NCBI RefSeq assembly: GCF_022012415.1
Contig: NZ_JAKLTR010000007.1
Span: 62,001 to 126,000 of the forward strand
DNA length: 64,000 nt
Origin: Terrimonas ginsenosidimutans
Lineage (GTDB): Bacteria > Bacteroidota > Bacteroidia > Chitinophagales > Chitinophagaceae
Direction of reading: 5' to 3'
Under the pieces are notes generated by a model, which saw nothing but the letters and a program-made list of their open reading frames with translations, was not told where the DNA came from and searched no databases. Positions 8,922 to 18,195 of this stretch are shown in pieces; within the stretch, counting starts at the first letter, position 1; each line of letters begins with the position of its first letter. A program made the position numbers and the translations under genes.

Positions 8922-10274
8922 ATGAACAAATCACTAATCGCCGCCGGTTCTCTTTTAACTTTAATGATCGCATCATGTTCAAAGGATGATGTGATCGAGC
9001 AGCCGGTTGCAACTCCTGAGATCTCGATCAGCAACATATCTTCAGAGAGCTCCGTTGCACAGGGAGACACGCTGTATTTCAAAGCTAAAGCCTCCGAAGG
9101 AAGTACCCTGTCATGGTCGGTGGATGGCACACCAGCTAGCGTTACAGACTCTGTTTTCAAATTCGTATCGGTTAAATTGGGAGCGCATACGATCGGCGTT
9201 ACCGCTTCCAAAAGTGATAAGCAGTCTTCCGCGCAGACAGAAGTAACCGTTTATGGCAAGTACAGGAACGGAACCTTTATTCTGAATGAAGGAAACATGA
9301 CGAGTGAGAACGGCTCCCTGACATTTATCAGCACTAAAGGTGTTGTTACGGACAGTGCTTATTTTAAAGCCAATGGCACGTTCCTGGGAAATGTAGCCCA
9401 GGATCTGTTTATCAATAACAATAAGATGTATATCATTTCCCAGAATGGGAAAACCAATGCAGTCGGTTCGGGTTTTGAAAATGATGGGATGCTGATCGTT
9501 GCAAATGCAGAGACATTAAAAAAAGAAGCGGCATACAATGAAGAGCTGACTGTACTTCGCTGGCCAACGCATGTTGCCGTGTTGAACGAGCAGAATATAT
9601 TTCTTCGCGATAATAACGGTATTTATCGCTTCAATGCCACCACGAAAGTACTCACATTCATTAAGGGATCAAGGTCTGCGGCGAAGCTCACAATGGCAGT
9701 TTCCAATAACAAGGTCTTTGTGGCAGCTGGCACCAAAGTGTATGTAGTTGAAGCGGATAAGGACACGCTGACCGTTGCTATCGATATGAAAGCTTCTGTG
9801 AGCGGAGTAGTAAAAGCAAGCGACGGCAATGTCTGGGTGTCCACTACTACAGCTCCGGCAAAGATCTCGAAGATCAATTACCGGGATTATTCTCTGATCA
9901 AGGCGAATGAGATCAGCGCTGGTGCAGTTGGTGCAGGATTCGGAGCCACTCCGGGTATTACGGCAAAAGGGGACACGCTTTATTTCAGTAATGCAACAAC
10001 AAGGATCTTCCGTCATATTTTCACCAGCAACTCTACGGAGTTCATGGTTGATGCCAAAACAATGGTTGAAGATGCAGGTATCGTCTATAACAATATTGCT
10101 GTACACCCTGTTACCGGGGAAGTTTACCTGAATACGATCAAAGGATATGGACTTAATTACCTGGTCAATAATATCAGCGTTTTTAATTTCAGCAGCGGTA
10201 CAAAACTCAGCGCCAATTATAAGAATTACACAAATTTCCCTGCGGGGATCTTTTTTACCGACGGCTTTAAATAA
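8922..10274 (+). CDS. Ig-like plus beta-propeller lipoprotein, second BtuG-type protein
   Basis: A 450-residue lipoprotein with signal and IASC lipobox (Cys at about 19). Residues about 30-110 form an Ig/PKD-like domain (GDTLYFKAKASEGSTLSW; LGAHTIGVTAS) resembling the N-terminal repeats of the two preceding proteins. Residues 115-450 form a propeller whose first blade (GTFILNEGNMTSENGSLTF) matches the BtuG-like protein at 4480. It therefore combines the two protein types found earlier in the operon. It is the last gene before the strong terminator at 10334. A surface cobalamin- or corrinoid-binding role is inferred from riboswitch context and propeller similarity. Confidence 0.75.
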   Translation: MNKSLIAAGSLLTLMIASCSKDDVIEQPVATPEISISNISSESSVAQGDTLYFKAKASEGSTLSWSVDGTPASVTDSVFKFVSVKLGAHTIGVTASKSDKQSSAQTEVTVYGKYRNGTFILNEGNMTSENGSLTFISTKGVVTDSAYFKANGTFLGNVAQDLFINNNKMYIISQNGKTNAVGSGFENDGMLIVANAETLKKEAAYNEELTVLRWPTHVAVLNEQNIFLRDNNGIYRFNATTKVLTFIKGSRSAAKLTMAVSNNKVFVAAGTKVYVVEADKDTLTVAIDMKASVSGVVKASDGNVWVSTTTAPAKISKINYRDYSLIKANEISAGAVGAGFGATPGITAKGDTLYFSNATTRIFRHIFTSNSTEFMVDAKTMVEDAGIVYNNIAVHPVTGEVYLNTIKGYGLNYLVNNISVFNFSSGTKLSANYKNYTNFPAGIFFTDGFK

Positions 10275-10333
10275 GTCCGGGAGGTTGGTGCCTTTGTAAA
10301 ATAAGGATTGATTTGTCTGTCAACCGCTATCTA

Positions 10334-10373
10334 AGCGGGCAGGAGGTCAGATGAACCTCCTGCCCGCTTTTTT
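10334..10373 (+). terminator. Rho-independent terminator of the B12 operon
   Basis: A perfect 14-bp stem (AGCGGGCAGGAGGT with ACCTCCTGCCCGCT), a 7-nt loop and a run of six T residues. It lies 60 bp after the last B12-locus gene. Confidence 0.95.
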
Positions 10374-10506
10374 ACATTTGCATTTATGCAACAAAATTTG
10401 TTATTTCAGTGTCGGGAGAACATCCCGTATTGGTTTGGACGTTGTCCGCGAACAGCATTAATTTTCTGATGTATAGCTTACCCTGTCAGTATCAACCCCG
10501 ATCTTT

Positions 10507-11628
10507 ATGTGCTCCATAAAAAAACTCTTTATATTCTTTACCCTGTTCGTTTTTATTTCCGGGATCTCCGCTCAATCTAAGATCGCGGATTGCCTGCGTG
10601 AGGAGCTTATGACCTCTACGCCCCAGCAGTTGAACAAGTTGACTGATCAGCTTGTCCTTTCTCTACCTGGGAAACGCTTTTATCTTGTAGGGGAATCGCA
10701 TACTTTTTTAGCTAATAATGACCTGCAGTTGGAGCTATTGAGATCATTGCATGGGCAGGGGGTATATAATGTTGCCTGCGAGCTACCACACGCAACCTGT
10801 TTTTTATATAATCAATTTCTTGAGACTGGTGACGAGCAGATCCTTGCGGATCTTCGGCCAGCCGCTACTTATAAGTTGTTGAAGAAGGTGAGGGAATTCA
10901 ATCTGTCGCTGCCAAAGGAACAGCAGATCCGCTATTATGGGATTGACTATTCGGATCCGCAACACGGTCTTCGGAATCTTTATAAGTCTCTCCGTTCGAT
11001 CCGCAGCTATGTTACGTCGAAGTCATTGCCTCTCGATACGCTGATCGGTCATTATCTGAGCAAGGATTCGATAAGTATGAGTGATGCAAGGTTATTGTGT
11101 CCGCAATTAAATGAATCCCTGCGATCGGAAGAGGAGCGATACAGGTCTCATTTTGGGATCTTCTATGATGACCTGTTATTGATGTCGTCAAATATGCTGG
11201 GATACAAAGCCAATCGTGACAACTCGATCTTTATGGGCTTTACACTGCTTTACCGGTTACTTGAAAAAAGGCAGCAGACTGCTCCGAAGTTCCTTGCTTT
11301 TTATGGTATTGGTCATATGGTTGATCTGGGAGGGATGCTGGAGGAGAATGATGGCTCGCCGGTAAAAGGTGGGGTGGTGAAGATCGGTATTCAATACGTC
11401 AATTGCTGGGGAGGATGGACTGTGCCCAGCCTGCAGACAACGGGTTTGTATAAAATGGATAAGAAAGAGCTTGCACAGCTCATTGCATATTGCGAAGCAC
11501 AGCCTTGGCAGGCGGCATTGCTGGCGGGGAAGAATTGCCTGAGCGCAAAACGGGGAACTTCTCTTGATGCTGTCTTTATATTCAATCGTTATGGAGACAG
11601 GAAAATGAATTCATGGAAATTTGATTGA
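10507..11628 (+). CDS. Secreted erythromycin-esterase-like protein
   Basis: A 373-residue protein with a signal peptide ending ISAQ (about residue 22). Residues 55-110 read FYLVGESHTFLANNDLQ and later NVACELPHATC, the GE(S/A)xH...E pattern of the EreA/ChaN-like (Tiki) superfamily, and a second His segment occurs in FYGIGHMVDLGG (about 260). In true erythromycin esterases the conserved Glu/His residues hydrolyse the macrolide lactone, but most genomic members, especially secreted ones, have unknown substrates. It stands alone: the upstream operon ends at a terminator and the downstream operon is convergent, separated by only 10 bp. Family placement is fair; function is not established. Confidence 0.6.
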   Translation: MCSIKKLFIFFTLFVFISGISAQSKIADCLREELMTSTPQQLNKLTDQLVLSLPGKRFYLVGESHTFLANNDLQLELLRSLHGQGVYNVACELPHATCFLYNQFLETGDEQILADLRPAATYKLLKKVREFNLSLPKEQQIRYYGIDYSDPQHGLRNLYKSLRSIRSYVTSKSLPLDTLIGHYLSKDSISMSDARLLCPQLNESLRSEEERYRSHFGIFYDDLLLMSSNMLGYKANRDNSIFMGFTLLYRLLEKRQQTAPKFLAFYGIGHMVDLGGMLEENDGSPVKGGVVKIGIQYVNCWGGWTVPSLQTTGLYKMDKKELAQLIAYCEAQPWQAALLAGKNCLSAKRGTSLDAVFIFNRYGDRKMNSWKFD

Positions 11629-11638
11629 GATTGAAGTT

Positions 11639-13369
11639 TCATGTGGCCAATGGCAACGTAAACCAGAATTCGCTGCCGCGACCCAGCTGGCTGTTTACGC
11701 CGATCTCACAACCATGTTTCCGAATGATCTCTGCGGATATATACAGCCCGAGTCCGAGGCCGGAAATATTGGAGCCATCGTTATGAACGCGGTAGTAGCG
11801 TTTAAAAAGTTCCGGCAACCGTTCGCTTGCGATACCGGGTCCGTTATCGATGACCGTCACCCTGGCAAACCCTCCGTCCACTACCACCCGGATGCGTATT
11901 TCTTTGGAGGATGGCGCATACTTGACCGCGTTGTTGACAAAGTTTACAAGGACCTGGTCTATCTTATCCTTGTCTGCATGGACAGTTATATTCTTTTCAC
12001 CTTCATAAACCAGCTGAAAATCTCCACCGACGCGTACATGCTGGCAGCACTCATTCACCAGTTCAGCGATCAGGAAATCGGAGGTGTTCAACTGCAGATG
12101 ACCTTCCGTCATTTTCTTTGCGTCCAGCAGGTCATTGACCAGTATGCTGACTTTATTAAGGCTTTTGTTTGATTGCCCGATAAGGCGATGCATCAGTTCG
12201 GGATTGCCATCATTTTTGAATCGTTCCAGCAATTGAAGGGATGCTTTTAAGGCGGTGATAGGCGTTCTGAGCTCATGGCTTGCCACGCTGATAAAATCGT
12301 CTTTTTGCTGGATAGAGATACGCCGTTGTGTTACATCTGTAAAGGTGGCGATGCTCCCGGTTATATTGCCGGATTCATCGCGGATGGGTGCTGCGTTGAT
12401 GGAAATGTAGAACATCTGACGGCCCGGCGGTTGGATGCCGATCTCAAAATCGTATACGGATTTCCCGGAACTCTGTGCTACTGCCTGTGGGTGTTCGGCA
12501 TCGGGCAGGGGAGAGTCGTCCAGTTTGAATGCAGGCCATTTCGGGTTGTTATAATGACTGGAATCGTCGCTTGACTGGGTAATACCGAGGATCTTTTGCG
12601 CCATCGGGTTGGCGTAGGTAAGGGTCCCATCCAGGTCAAGGATCTCCACGCCTTCCGCCATGGTTTCGAGGATCCGGGTCAGTCGTTCCTGGTTGGTATA
12701 TAATTCTTTTGTTCTTTGCTGTACTGTTTGCTCAAGGTTCGTATTAAGGTCGCGGGCTGTAAGCTGTGCTTCCAGTAGTTGCTGATTCTTTTCGCGCAGC
12801 AGTTGTTGCTGTTTCTTCTGATCAGTAAGGTCCGTAATGATCACGCTCATGAAATAGTTGCCGTCCAGTTGAAACGGTTTGAGCGATAACAGAACCGGCA
12901 ATTCTTTCCGGAAGGAACTTGTTAAGGCCAGCTCCTGTTGCAGACCTGGTTGTTTCCAGGCGGTCTCCATAAGTTTGATGCATTCGCCGGCTTCCTGCGA
13001 TGAAATAAAATCACAGAAGAATCTGCCTGCGACTTTTTCGAGCGGTTGATCAAGTAAAGTGGCAAAAGGGGAGTTGGCATAGAGGATAAAACCTTTATCG
13101 TCGAGTGTGGCAGCGCCAGTGGTCATTTGTTCGATAAAGATCCGGTAAGCTGCATCAGCGCTTTTAAGCGTGTAGAGCTGGTGTCCGTTATCGCCTTTTA
13201 CCACGAGAGCGTCCACTTCACCGCTGCGGATCGCTTCGATCATATCATTTGCTTCTTCCAACCGGTACCGGGTTTCCAGCAATTGCTCATTGGCTTCGGC
13301 CAATGATGCTTTGAGTGCATCAATTTCGTCCTGCCGGGAATCATATGAAGGAGTTTGTTCCACAGTCAT
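11639..13369 (-). CDS. PAS sensor histidine kinase of the kai operon
   Basis: A 576-residue soluble kinase with no transmembrane segment. An N-terminal coiled coil (about 10-50) leads to a PAS domain at about 70-185, a second coiled coil at 185-225 and a second PAS at about 228-350. A HisKA domain follows with His365 in SVASHELRTP, then HATPase_c with N box around Asn476-Asn480, DNGPGIA at 508-514 and GLGLGLYI at 537-544. It starts immediately after the stop codon of the second kaiB gene (TAAATG), so the two are co-translated. Cyanobacterial clock output uses SasA, a kinase with a KaiB-like N-terminal domain. Here that domain is missing and KaiB is separate. A role in reading KaiC state is inferred from the operon; the partner response regulator is not adjacent. 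Confidence 0.9.
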   Translation of the reverse strand: MTVEQTPSYDSRQDEIDALKASLAEANEQLLETRYRLEEANDMIEAIRSGEVDALVVKGDNGHQLYTLKSADAAYRIFIEQMTTGAATLDDKGFILYANSPFATLLDQPLEKVAGRFFCDFISSQEAGECIKLMETAWKQPGLQQELALTSSFRKELPVLLSLKPFQLDGNYFMSVIITDLTDQKKQQQLLREKNQQLLEAQLTARDLNTNLEQTVQQRTKELYTNQERLTRILETMAEGVEILDLDGTLTYANPMAQKILGITQSSDDSSHYNNPKWPAFKLDDSPLPDAEHPQAVAQSSGKSVYDFEIGIQPPGRQMFYISINAAPIRDESGNITGSIATFTDVTQRRISIQQKDDFISVASHELRTPITALKASLQLLERFKNDGNPELMHRLIGQSNKSLNKVSILVNDLLDAKKMTEGHLQLNTSDFLIAELVNECCQHVRVGGDFQLVYEGEKNITVHADKDKIDQVLVNFVNNAVKYAPSSKEIRIRVVVDGGFARVTVIDNGPGIASERLPELFKRYYRVHNDGSNISGLGLGLYISAEIIRKHGCEIGVNSQLGRGSEFWFTLPLAT

Positions 13370-13690
13370 TTAAAAATGTATTATTCCAAGGCCACGTAAT
13401 ACGCGCTGCTTGTCAGACATATCGCCTACAAGAAAGCGTTTCGGATAGGGTGCATATTTTACCAGTAATGGTACGGCACTGATATTTTCCTGTTCGGCCA
13501 GCCCCGGCTGCTGGTATATGTCAATTATTTCCAGGTTGTAGCGGCTTTTAAGATTCTCTTCAAGGATCTTATTCAGGTTAGTGATCGCGCGCAACGAGGT
13601 AGTGGATGTGCCTGCCACAAACAGCCGAAGGGAATACACTGATTCTTCGTGTATTTCATCCGTCTCATTATTTCCAGTTTGTGAACTCAT
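13370..13690 (-). CDS. kaiB: KaiB-like protein, divergent copy
   Basis: A 106-residue protein with the KaiB thioredoxin-like fold: SLRLFVAGTSTTSLRAI, then YNLEIIDIYQQPGLAEQENI, SAVPLLVKYAPYPKRFLVGDMS. A 14-residue polar N-terminal extension precedes the fold. It departs from the canonical pattern at positions where its neighbour is strict: the IPTL/TPTL motif is VPLL, and the LIGLDL end is LRGLGI. Such divergent KaiB paralogs often accompany non-clock KaiC proteins. It is 11 bp downstream of the canonical kaiB and abuts the kinase gene. KaiB normally binds the CI ring of KaiC in its rare fold-switched state; whether this copy does so is unknown. Confidence 0.85.
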   Translation of the reverse strand: MSSQTGNNETDEIHEESVYSLRLFVAGTSTTSLRAITNLNKILEENLKSRYNLEIIDIYQQPGLAEQENISAVPLLVKYAPYPKRFLVGDMSDKQRVLRGLGIIHF

Positions 13691-13701
13691 AGGTTATTCA
13701 T

Positions 13702-13995
13702 TCAGTTTTCCCGCTGGCGTGGCCGTATGTCCAGGCCAACGAGCACTTTTTCTTCATTGGAGAGATCACCAATGATCTTGCGTACAGGCTCCGGTACTTT
13801 TTTTACCAGTGTCGGTATTGCAAGAATCTGGTCGCCTTCAGCCAGCTGGGGATTTACCAGCAGGTCGATCACTTCCAGTGAGTACTGTCCTTTCAGATGC
13901 TGTTCACAATATTGTTTGAGATTGCGGAGAGCCGTAACTGATTTCGCAGTTTTTCCTGCGACATATAAACGAAGTTCGTAGTATTCCTGTTCCAC
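13702..13995 (-). CDS. kaiB: KaiB, canonical copy
   Basis: A 97-residue protein that follows the cyanobacterial KaiB pattern through its length: [36 protein letters not shown], then [19 protein letters not shown] and [13 protein letters not shown]. The start is a GTG that shares one base with the TAG stop of kaiC (TAGTG), a stop-restart junction that points to coupled translation with KaiC. The expected role is binding to the KaiC CI ring. No KaiA gene is present, as in most non-cyanobacterial Kai systems, so any oscillation would be damped or hourglass-like, or the system may serve stress or redox control. Confidence 0.92.
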   Translation of the reverse strand: MEQEYYELRLYVAGKTAKSVTALRNLKQYCEQHLKGQYSLEVIDLLVNPQLAEGDQILAIPTLVKKVPEPVRKIIGDLSNEEKVLVGLDIRPRQREN

Positions 13996-15749
13996 TATTT
14001 TTTCGATTTTCCCTTTTTAATAGTATTTGCTGACGCGTTTGAATCGGACCTGCGGAGATCAGATACTTTCCGGCGTGTTTCTTCCAGGACCTTTCTTTTG
14101 ATATCTTCCTCCGTATAGATCTTATTCAACTCTTCTTCGGCGGATTCAAATTCGACTTTCAGGCTATCGATCTTCGCTTCCAGCACTTTCCGTTTGCGAA
14201 GGACTTCGCGATCTTTACGGTCAACCGCATGGGTACGCAATACATGACCAGTTTCTTCCAGCAGCGTTTGTTGCTCGCGTGCGGAACCGGTGAGCACTCC
14301 TTCCGGACCAAGGTATACGTCAACAAGATCCAGGCCATCGCTGGTGATAACAAATTCACGGACCTGGTTGGAGTGTTTCATGCCACGTGATTTCATGATA
14401 TACAAACCGCGGTTCCGTTCGCCATTGTTTTCAATATCCCTGATCAATAGCCATGCATCCACCAATGAAGAAACACCTTCGTCTGTCTGTTCGTTCACAA
14501 TATTGTTCAGGCTTAGTGCTGTGAACATTACAGTGATCTGTTCCTTCTGCAGGAAGTCGATCAGGCGGATCAGCATGGATTTTACATCGCCTACCGTTCC
14601 AACCGTAATGAGATTAGTGATCGGATCCACTACCACTACATTGGGTTTGAATTTTTTGATGGCTTTGTAAATAGCCACCAGGTGCATTTCCAGCCCATAC
14701 ATGGTCGGGCGTGCTGCATAGAACTGCAGCGTGCCTTTGTCGATATGAGTCTGAAGGTCGATCCCGATCGAAGTCATATTTCTTGCGATCTGCTGGGGTG
14801 ACTCTTCAAAGGCAAAATATAAGCACTTTTCTTTCCGTTTGCAGGTGGCGTCGGCAAAACTTGCCGCAATACTTGTTTTACCTGTTCCGGCCGTACCGGA
14901 CACAAGAATACTGCTGCCTTTATAAAAACCGGAATGCCCAAGCATTTTATCCAATGGCGCGATGCCGGATGAAACGGATTGTGTAGATACTTTTGCGTTC
15001 AGCTGGAGTGAGGTGACCGGCAAAACAGAGATCCCGTCTGCATCGATCAGAAACGGGTATTCATTGGTGCCATGTACAGATCCCCTGTATTTGACGATAC
15101 GTAACCTGCGTGTGGAGATCTGGTTAATGATCCGGTGATCCAGCAGGATCACACAATCTGATACGTATTCTTCCAGCCCCTGGCGCGTGAGACTGTTATC
15201 GCCTTTTTCACCGGTTATGACTGCGGTCACATTCCGGTCTTTCAAAAATTTGAACAAACGGCGAAGCTCTGCTCTCAGGATCGCCTGGTTGGATAATCCC
15301 GCAAACAGATTCTCGATCGTATCGAGTACGACACGCTTTGCTTTGACGCTGTCAATCGCATGTCCAAGGCGGATGAACAGACCTTCCAGGTCATATTCGC
15401 CGGTTTCTTCTATCTCGGTTTTGTCAACATGAACGTAGTCGATCTTCATCTTCTTATCGCGCTGCAGTTTGTCGAGGTCAAAACCAAGCGAGGCAACATT
15501 CACTGCTAACTCATCTGCTTTTTCTTCGAATGTGACAAACACACCGGGTTCGTTGAACTGCAGTGCACCTCTTACAATAAATTCAATTGCGAAAAGAGTT
15601 TTGCCACAACCGGGTCCGCCGCAGATCAGTGTTGGTCTTCCGGCTGGCAGACCACCGAGCGTGATCTCGTCAAGACCATGGATGCCAGTAGGCGTTTTTA
15701 ACAGGGTATTAGTAGGCTTTGCTATGGGTTTCGTACTTGTAGAGGCCAT
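13995..15749 (-). CDS. kaiC: KaiC-family double-domain ATPase/autokinase
   Basis: 584 residues with two RecA-like KaiC domains. CI has Walker A GGPGCGKT at 44-51 and the Glu pair E75-E76. CII has GTAGTGKT at 285-292 and E315-E316. The CII phosphorylation segment aligns with cyanobacterial Thr426, Ser431 and Thr432 as Thr422, Ser427 and Ser428 (TDEGVSS), so autophosphorylation is plausible with Ser-Ser in place of Ser-Thr. The [14 protein letters not shown] segment after it matches the conserved KaiC end of CII. Residues about 490-584 form an added charged helical tail with a basic end (KKGKSKK), unlike the short KaiA-binding tail of clock KaiC. It is first in a four-gene operon with two kaiB genes and a kinase. 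Confidence 0.93.
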   Translation of the reverse strand: MASTSTKPIAKPTNTLLKTPTGIHGLDEITLGGLPAGRPTLICGGPGCGKTLFAIEFIVRGALQFNEPGVFVTFEEKADELAVNVASLGFDLDKLQRDKKMKIDYVHVDKTEIEETGEYDLEGLFIRLGHAIDSVKAKRVVLDTIENLFAGLSNQAILRAELRRLFKFLKDRNVTAVITGEKGDNSLTRQGLEEYVSDCVILLDHRIINQISTRRLRIVKYRGSVHGTNEYPFLIDADGISVLPVTSLQLNAKVSTQSVSSGIAPLDKMLGHSGFYKGSSILVSGTAGTGKTSIAASFADATCKRKEKCLYFAFEESPQQIARNMTSIGIDLQTHIDKGTLQFYAARPTMYGLEMHLVAIYKAIKKFKPNVVVVDPITNLITVGTVGDVKSMLIRLIDFLQKEQITVMFTALSLNNIVNEQTDEGVSSLVDAWLLIRDIENNGERNRGLYIMKSRGMKHSNQVREFVITSDGLDLVDVYLGPEGVLTGSAREQQTLLEETGHVLRTHAVDRKDREVLRKRKVLEAKIDSLKVEFESAEEELNKIYTEEDIKRKVLEETRRKVSDLRRSDSNASANTIKKGKSKK

Positions 15750-16112
15750 TCAGATTCAATTAACTACGGTGAAATTATTGATTTTATGGTAGAACTGTGG
15801 CCAAACGTCCAGGTATCCTCTAAAATAGTGCGATGTCTTTGCGCTGGCTCCGGTTCAGATCAGGAATCCAAACATGTGCCAAAGTAACATGTCTACATTA
15901 GTCCTTGATGAGAACAGTATCCGGGAAAACCATGAGGAAATGATCAGGGCTGAACTGTGTATAACCTTACACATAAATGTTGTTGATGTTTGCCAGGCTT
16001 AGGCGGACCATGCCAAATGCGGTTGATGCGATGGGGAGGACAGGACGGAAGATGATGGACTGCAAAAATGTATTACCCGGTTTGACTCTTTGGAGCGGGC
16101 AGGGGTGTTAGT
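15750..16112. other. Gene-free stretch upstream of kaiC
   Basis: 363 bp between the kaiC start and the end of a small minus-strand gene. It presumably holds the kai operon promoter, but I could not pick a convincing -33/-7 pair. No repeat or RNA was recognised. Confidence 0.5.
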
Positions 16113-16391
16113 TCAGTTATTATAAAAGTGGCTGACCAGTTCAGCACTTTCGATAGATGAAAAGACAGAGAGCAGCGCTTGTTTATTTTCTATGATCCAC
16201 TCAGGCAATAATAGTTCGGGTCCGAACTGCCAATGACTGCGACCTCCTATCAATGTGAAATAGGATCTTTGTCCGGATTCGTCTGCTGTGTTCACATCGT
16301 ATACAAAGTCAGTTCGCTTGCTTAAATTGTATTCCAGCATGAGTGGGGATGTTCTGACAACGAGTGTAATTTGAATAAGCCTCTTTTCCAT
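16113..16391 (-). CDS. Small hypothetical protein
   Basis: 92 residues, not recognised. No signal peptide or membrane helix. The sequence has a plausible folded composition with beta-rich N-terminal half (RLIQITLVVRTSPLMLEY) and a helical end (KQALLSVFSSIESAELVSHF). It starts 24 bp after the stop of the small membrane protein upstream and probably shares its transcript. Confidence 0.5.
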   Translation of the reverse strand: MEKRLIQITLVVRTSPLMLEYNLSKRTDFVYDVNTADESGQRSYFTLIGGRSHWQFGPELLLPEWIIENKQALLSVFSSIESAELVSHFYNN

Positions 16392-16415
16392 TTTAATGTT
16401 TTCAGCTATACAACT

Positions 16416-16688
16416 CTATCCTTTTTGGTATTGAAGTACGATCTTAAGCAATTTGATCTTTTCCAGAATCTTTGTCTTCAGCCTGAAATTATTTCCCGTG
16501 CGTTTGATCTCTGCCAGCGCTGTGTGATACTGACTGATAGCCAGTTCGAAGTTGCAATCATTTTCACTCTTTAGTGCTATATGAAAAAACTTTACCGAAT
16601 TGCTGTACCTGCGAAGTCGCCTTAAATAAAAAAAGTAGAACAGCAGGAATAGTATCAGAGCTGTTGCGGTGGTGTAAAGAACAAACAT
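16416..16688 (-). CDS. Small membrane-anchored protein with a TPR-like helix pair
   Basis: 90 residues. One N-terminal membrane helix (about 4-21, VLYTTATALILFLLFYFF) is followed by a basic RRLRRY stop-transfer and a soluble helical part. The soluble part has the pattern of one tetratricopeptide unit (FHIALKSENDCNFELAISQYHTAL reads as AIxxYxxAL). It is likely inner-membrane anchored with a cytosolic tail and may bind a partner. Function unknown. First of a two-gene unit. Confidence 0.5.
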   Translation of the reverse strand: MFVLYTTATALILFLLFYFFYLRRLRRYSNSVKFFHIALKSENDCNFELAISQYHTALAEIKRTGNNFRLKTKILEKIKLLKIVLQYQKG

Positions 16689-17264
16689 GGTGAATGTTTA
16701 CTGTGATGATTGTTCAAAGGTCGTGTATTTACCAGGATGGATATTTTTTATTTATCAATAACGTATGTGATCCGGTTTAACTTTGGTCCTCAAATTCCTG
16801 ATGTTAAAAAAATAATGTATTTCTATTTCTGCGATGATGAAGAGGCTTACTAATGACGGATCGGTAACATCACTGAATAAGTTATGTGACGTTAAAAATG
16901 CTGATGGGTTCGTTCCATCTGATCAATATCCCGCTTATTTGTTCTGCCGACGACCGGATATGATCCTTTCACTTCACTATGCAATAAAGCACTCTTTTTC
17001 CGAAGATGAAGTAGCAGACGCGATGCGCTGACCGGTGTGATGAAGCACTATCTATTAAGGCTTTAACCCGCAGCCACGGATTTTACTTTGCACGGTATAA
17101 GAATAAATGCGGTCAAAAGCGTTTGTATGCCTATCTTCACTTAATACAGATAAGCACTTCATCACACAGCCTGGATCAGTTCTGATTTTTACGCTTCCTA
17201 CGGTAATCATTTTTCCTCCTCTTTGCGCCTGCTGTTGTTCTTCTGTTATTATTTGATAATTAAA
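16689..17264. other. Intergenic stretch with no supported gene
   Basis: About 576 bp between divergent genes. A 65-codon reading frame at 16834-17031 has no recognisable family or clear initiation signal, so I do not call it. The last 40 bp upstream of the RRM gene are AT-rich and probably form its leader. Confidence 0.4.
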
Positions 17265-17273
17265 ATGTTTATT

Positions 17274-17546
17274 ATGAACATGTATGTATCTAACCTTGAC
17301 TTCAATGCAAGGGATGAGGATCTGAAACAACTTTTTATTCCTTTTGGAGAGGTTGCATCTGCAAAGGTGGTCCGCGATAAAGTAACAGGCCGCAGCCGTG
17401 GATTCGGTTTTGTAGAAATGCAGTCGGAAGAAGAGGGAACAAAGGCGATGACCGACCTTAACGGAAAAGATCTCAATGGACGCACACTTTCTGTTTCGCT
17501 GGCGAAACAAAAAGCAAGAGTTGACGTAAAAAGCGTTTGGATGTAA
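17274..17546 (+). CDS. RRM-type RNA-binding protein
   Basis: A 90-residue single RNA-recognition-motif protein. RNP2 is MYVSNLDF at residues 3-10 and RNP1 is RGFGFVEM near residue 43; the family landmarks FGEVASAKVVRDKVTGRSRGFGF are present in order around them. Bacterial members, common in Bacteroidota and cyanobacteria, bind U/A-rich RNA and are often cold- or stress-induced. The start at 17274 is chosen because RNP2 normally lies within the first few residues; 17265 and 17223 would add a hydrophobic tail not seen in the family. It has the usual short basic end (AKQKARVDVKSVWM). It appears monocistronic. Confidence 0.9.
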   Translation: MNMYVSNLDFNARDEDLKQLFIPFGEVASAKVVRDKVTGRSRGFGFVEMQSEEEGTKAMTDLNGKDLNGRTLSVSLAKQKARVDVKSVWM

Positions 17547-17643
17547 ATTGTAACAATACAATTTCATCAGGGGTAAGTCCCAACTCATTTACGCAGGTGA
17601 ATTGTTCTTTTCTCCATGTAACCGGCTTACAATCCATTTTAAA

Positions 17644-17940
17644 ATGGAAACACAACGAAACAGGGTCATCTCAAATTTCAGGGAGTCAGCCGTGAGGGTC
17701 TTTCTGAACCTGTGGTTTGATTTCGAGAAAAAGGTGAGAAGCCTGAATCGTCAGGAGGATAATAACCTGTTTGATCAGTTGCAAAGCCGCTATACTAGTA
17801 GCTTAAAAGTTGAGTTGCTCAAGCATGCCGAGATATGTTTGAGCGAATACTGTGGCGACAGGAGTTCATTAAGAAAAAACCTGAACGACCAGGTGGCGCA
17901 AAATATTTCTGCTTTTATTACGAAGGCAAGGCTATTGTAA
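17644..17940 (+). CDS. Hypothetical helical protein
   Basis: 98 residues from the ATG at 17644; an upstream ATG at 17602 would add a Cys-rich tail with no support. The protein is highly charged and predicted alpha-helical (NLWFDFEKKVRSLNRQED; ELLKHAEICLSEYC). No signal peptide or known motif was recognised. It lies 97 bp after the RRM gene on the same strand. Confidence 0.45.
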   Translation: METQRNRVISNFRESAVRVFLNLWFDFEKKVRSLNRQEDNNLFDQLQSRYTSSLKVELLKHAEICLSEYCGDRSSLRKNLNDQVAQNISAFITKARLL

Positions 17941-18195
17941 GCTTTGTACACTTTCCCGTTACAACTCCGGTGACAGGTGCATGTTCCATGCTTTTCAATT
18001 ACCTGACGATTACCGGATCTTCCTTACTATGTTTGTTCAGGTTGCGCCCGGGGAGACGAGTTCCGCAGGGCGGGTCATCCCATTTTCCAGTCTTTGGATC
18101 GCTGTTAGGCCTGACAGACGGGTGGGATCAGATAATTTGTGATACAGATGGGAAACGCCTATTTTTAGGATACCATCTAAACCACAAACTCCACT

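Noticed and set aside
10507-11628. Macrolide resistance by the erythromycin-esterase-like protein
   Set aside because: The signal peptide, lone context and distant similarity do not support a resistance role.
11621-12172. 183-codon plus-strand reading frame
   Set aside because: It lies wholly opposite the kai-operon kinase, has no recognisable family and is explained by codon use of the real gene.
16834-17031. 65-codon plus-strand reading frame
   Set aside because: No family, no start signal, no operon partner; too short to support.
17055-17588. 177-codon minus-strand reading frame
   Set aside because: Antisense to the RRM gene, which has clear RNP motifs.
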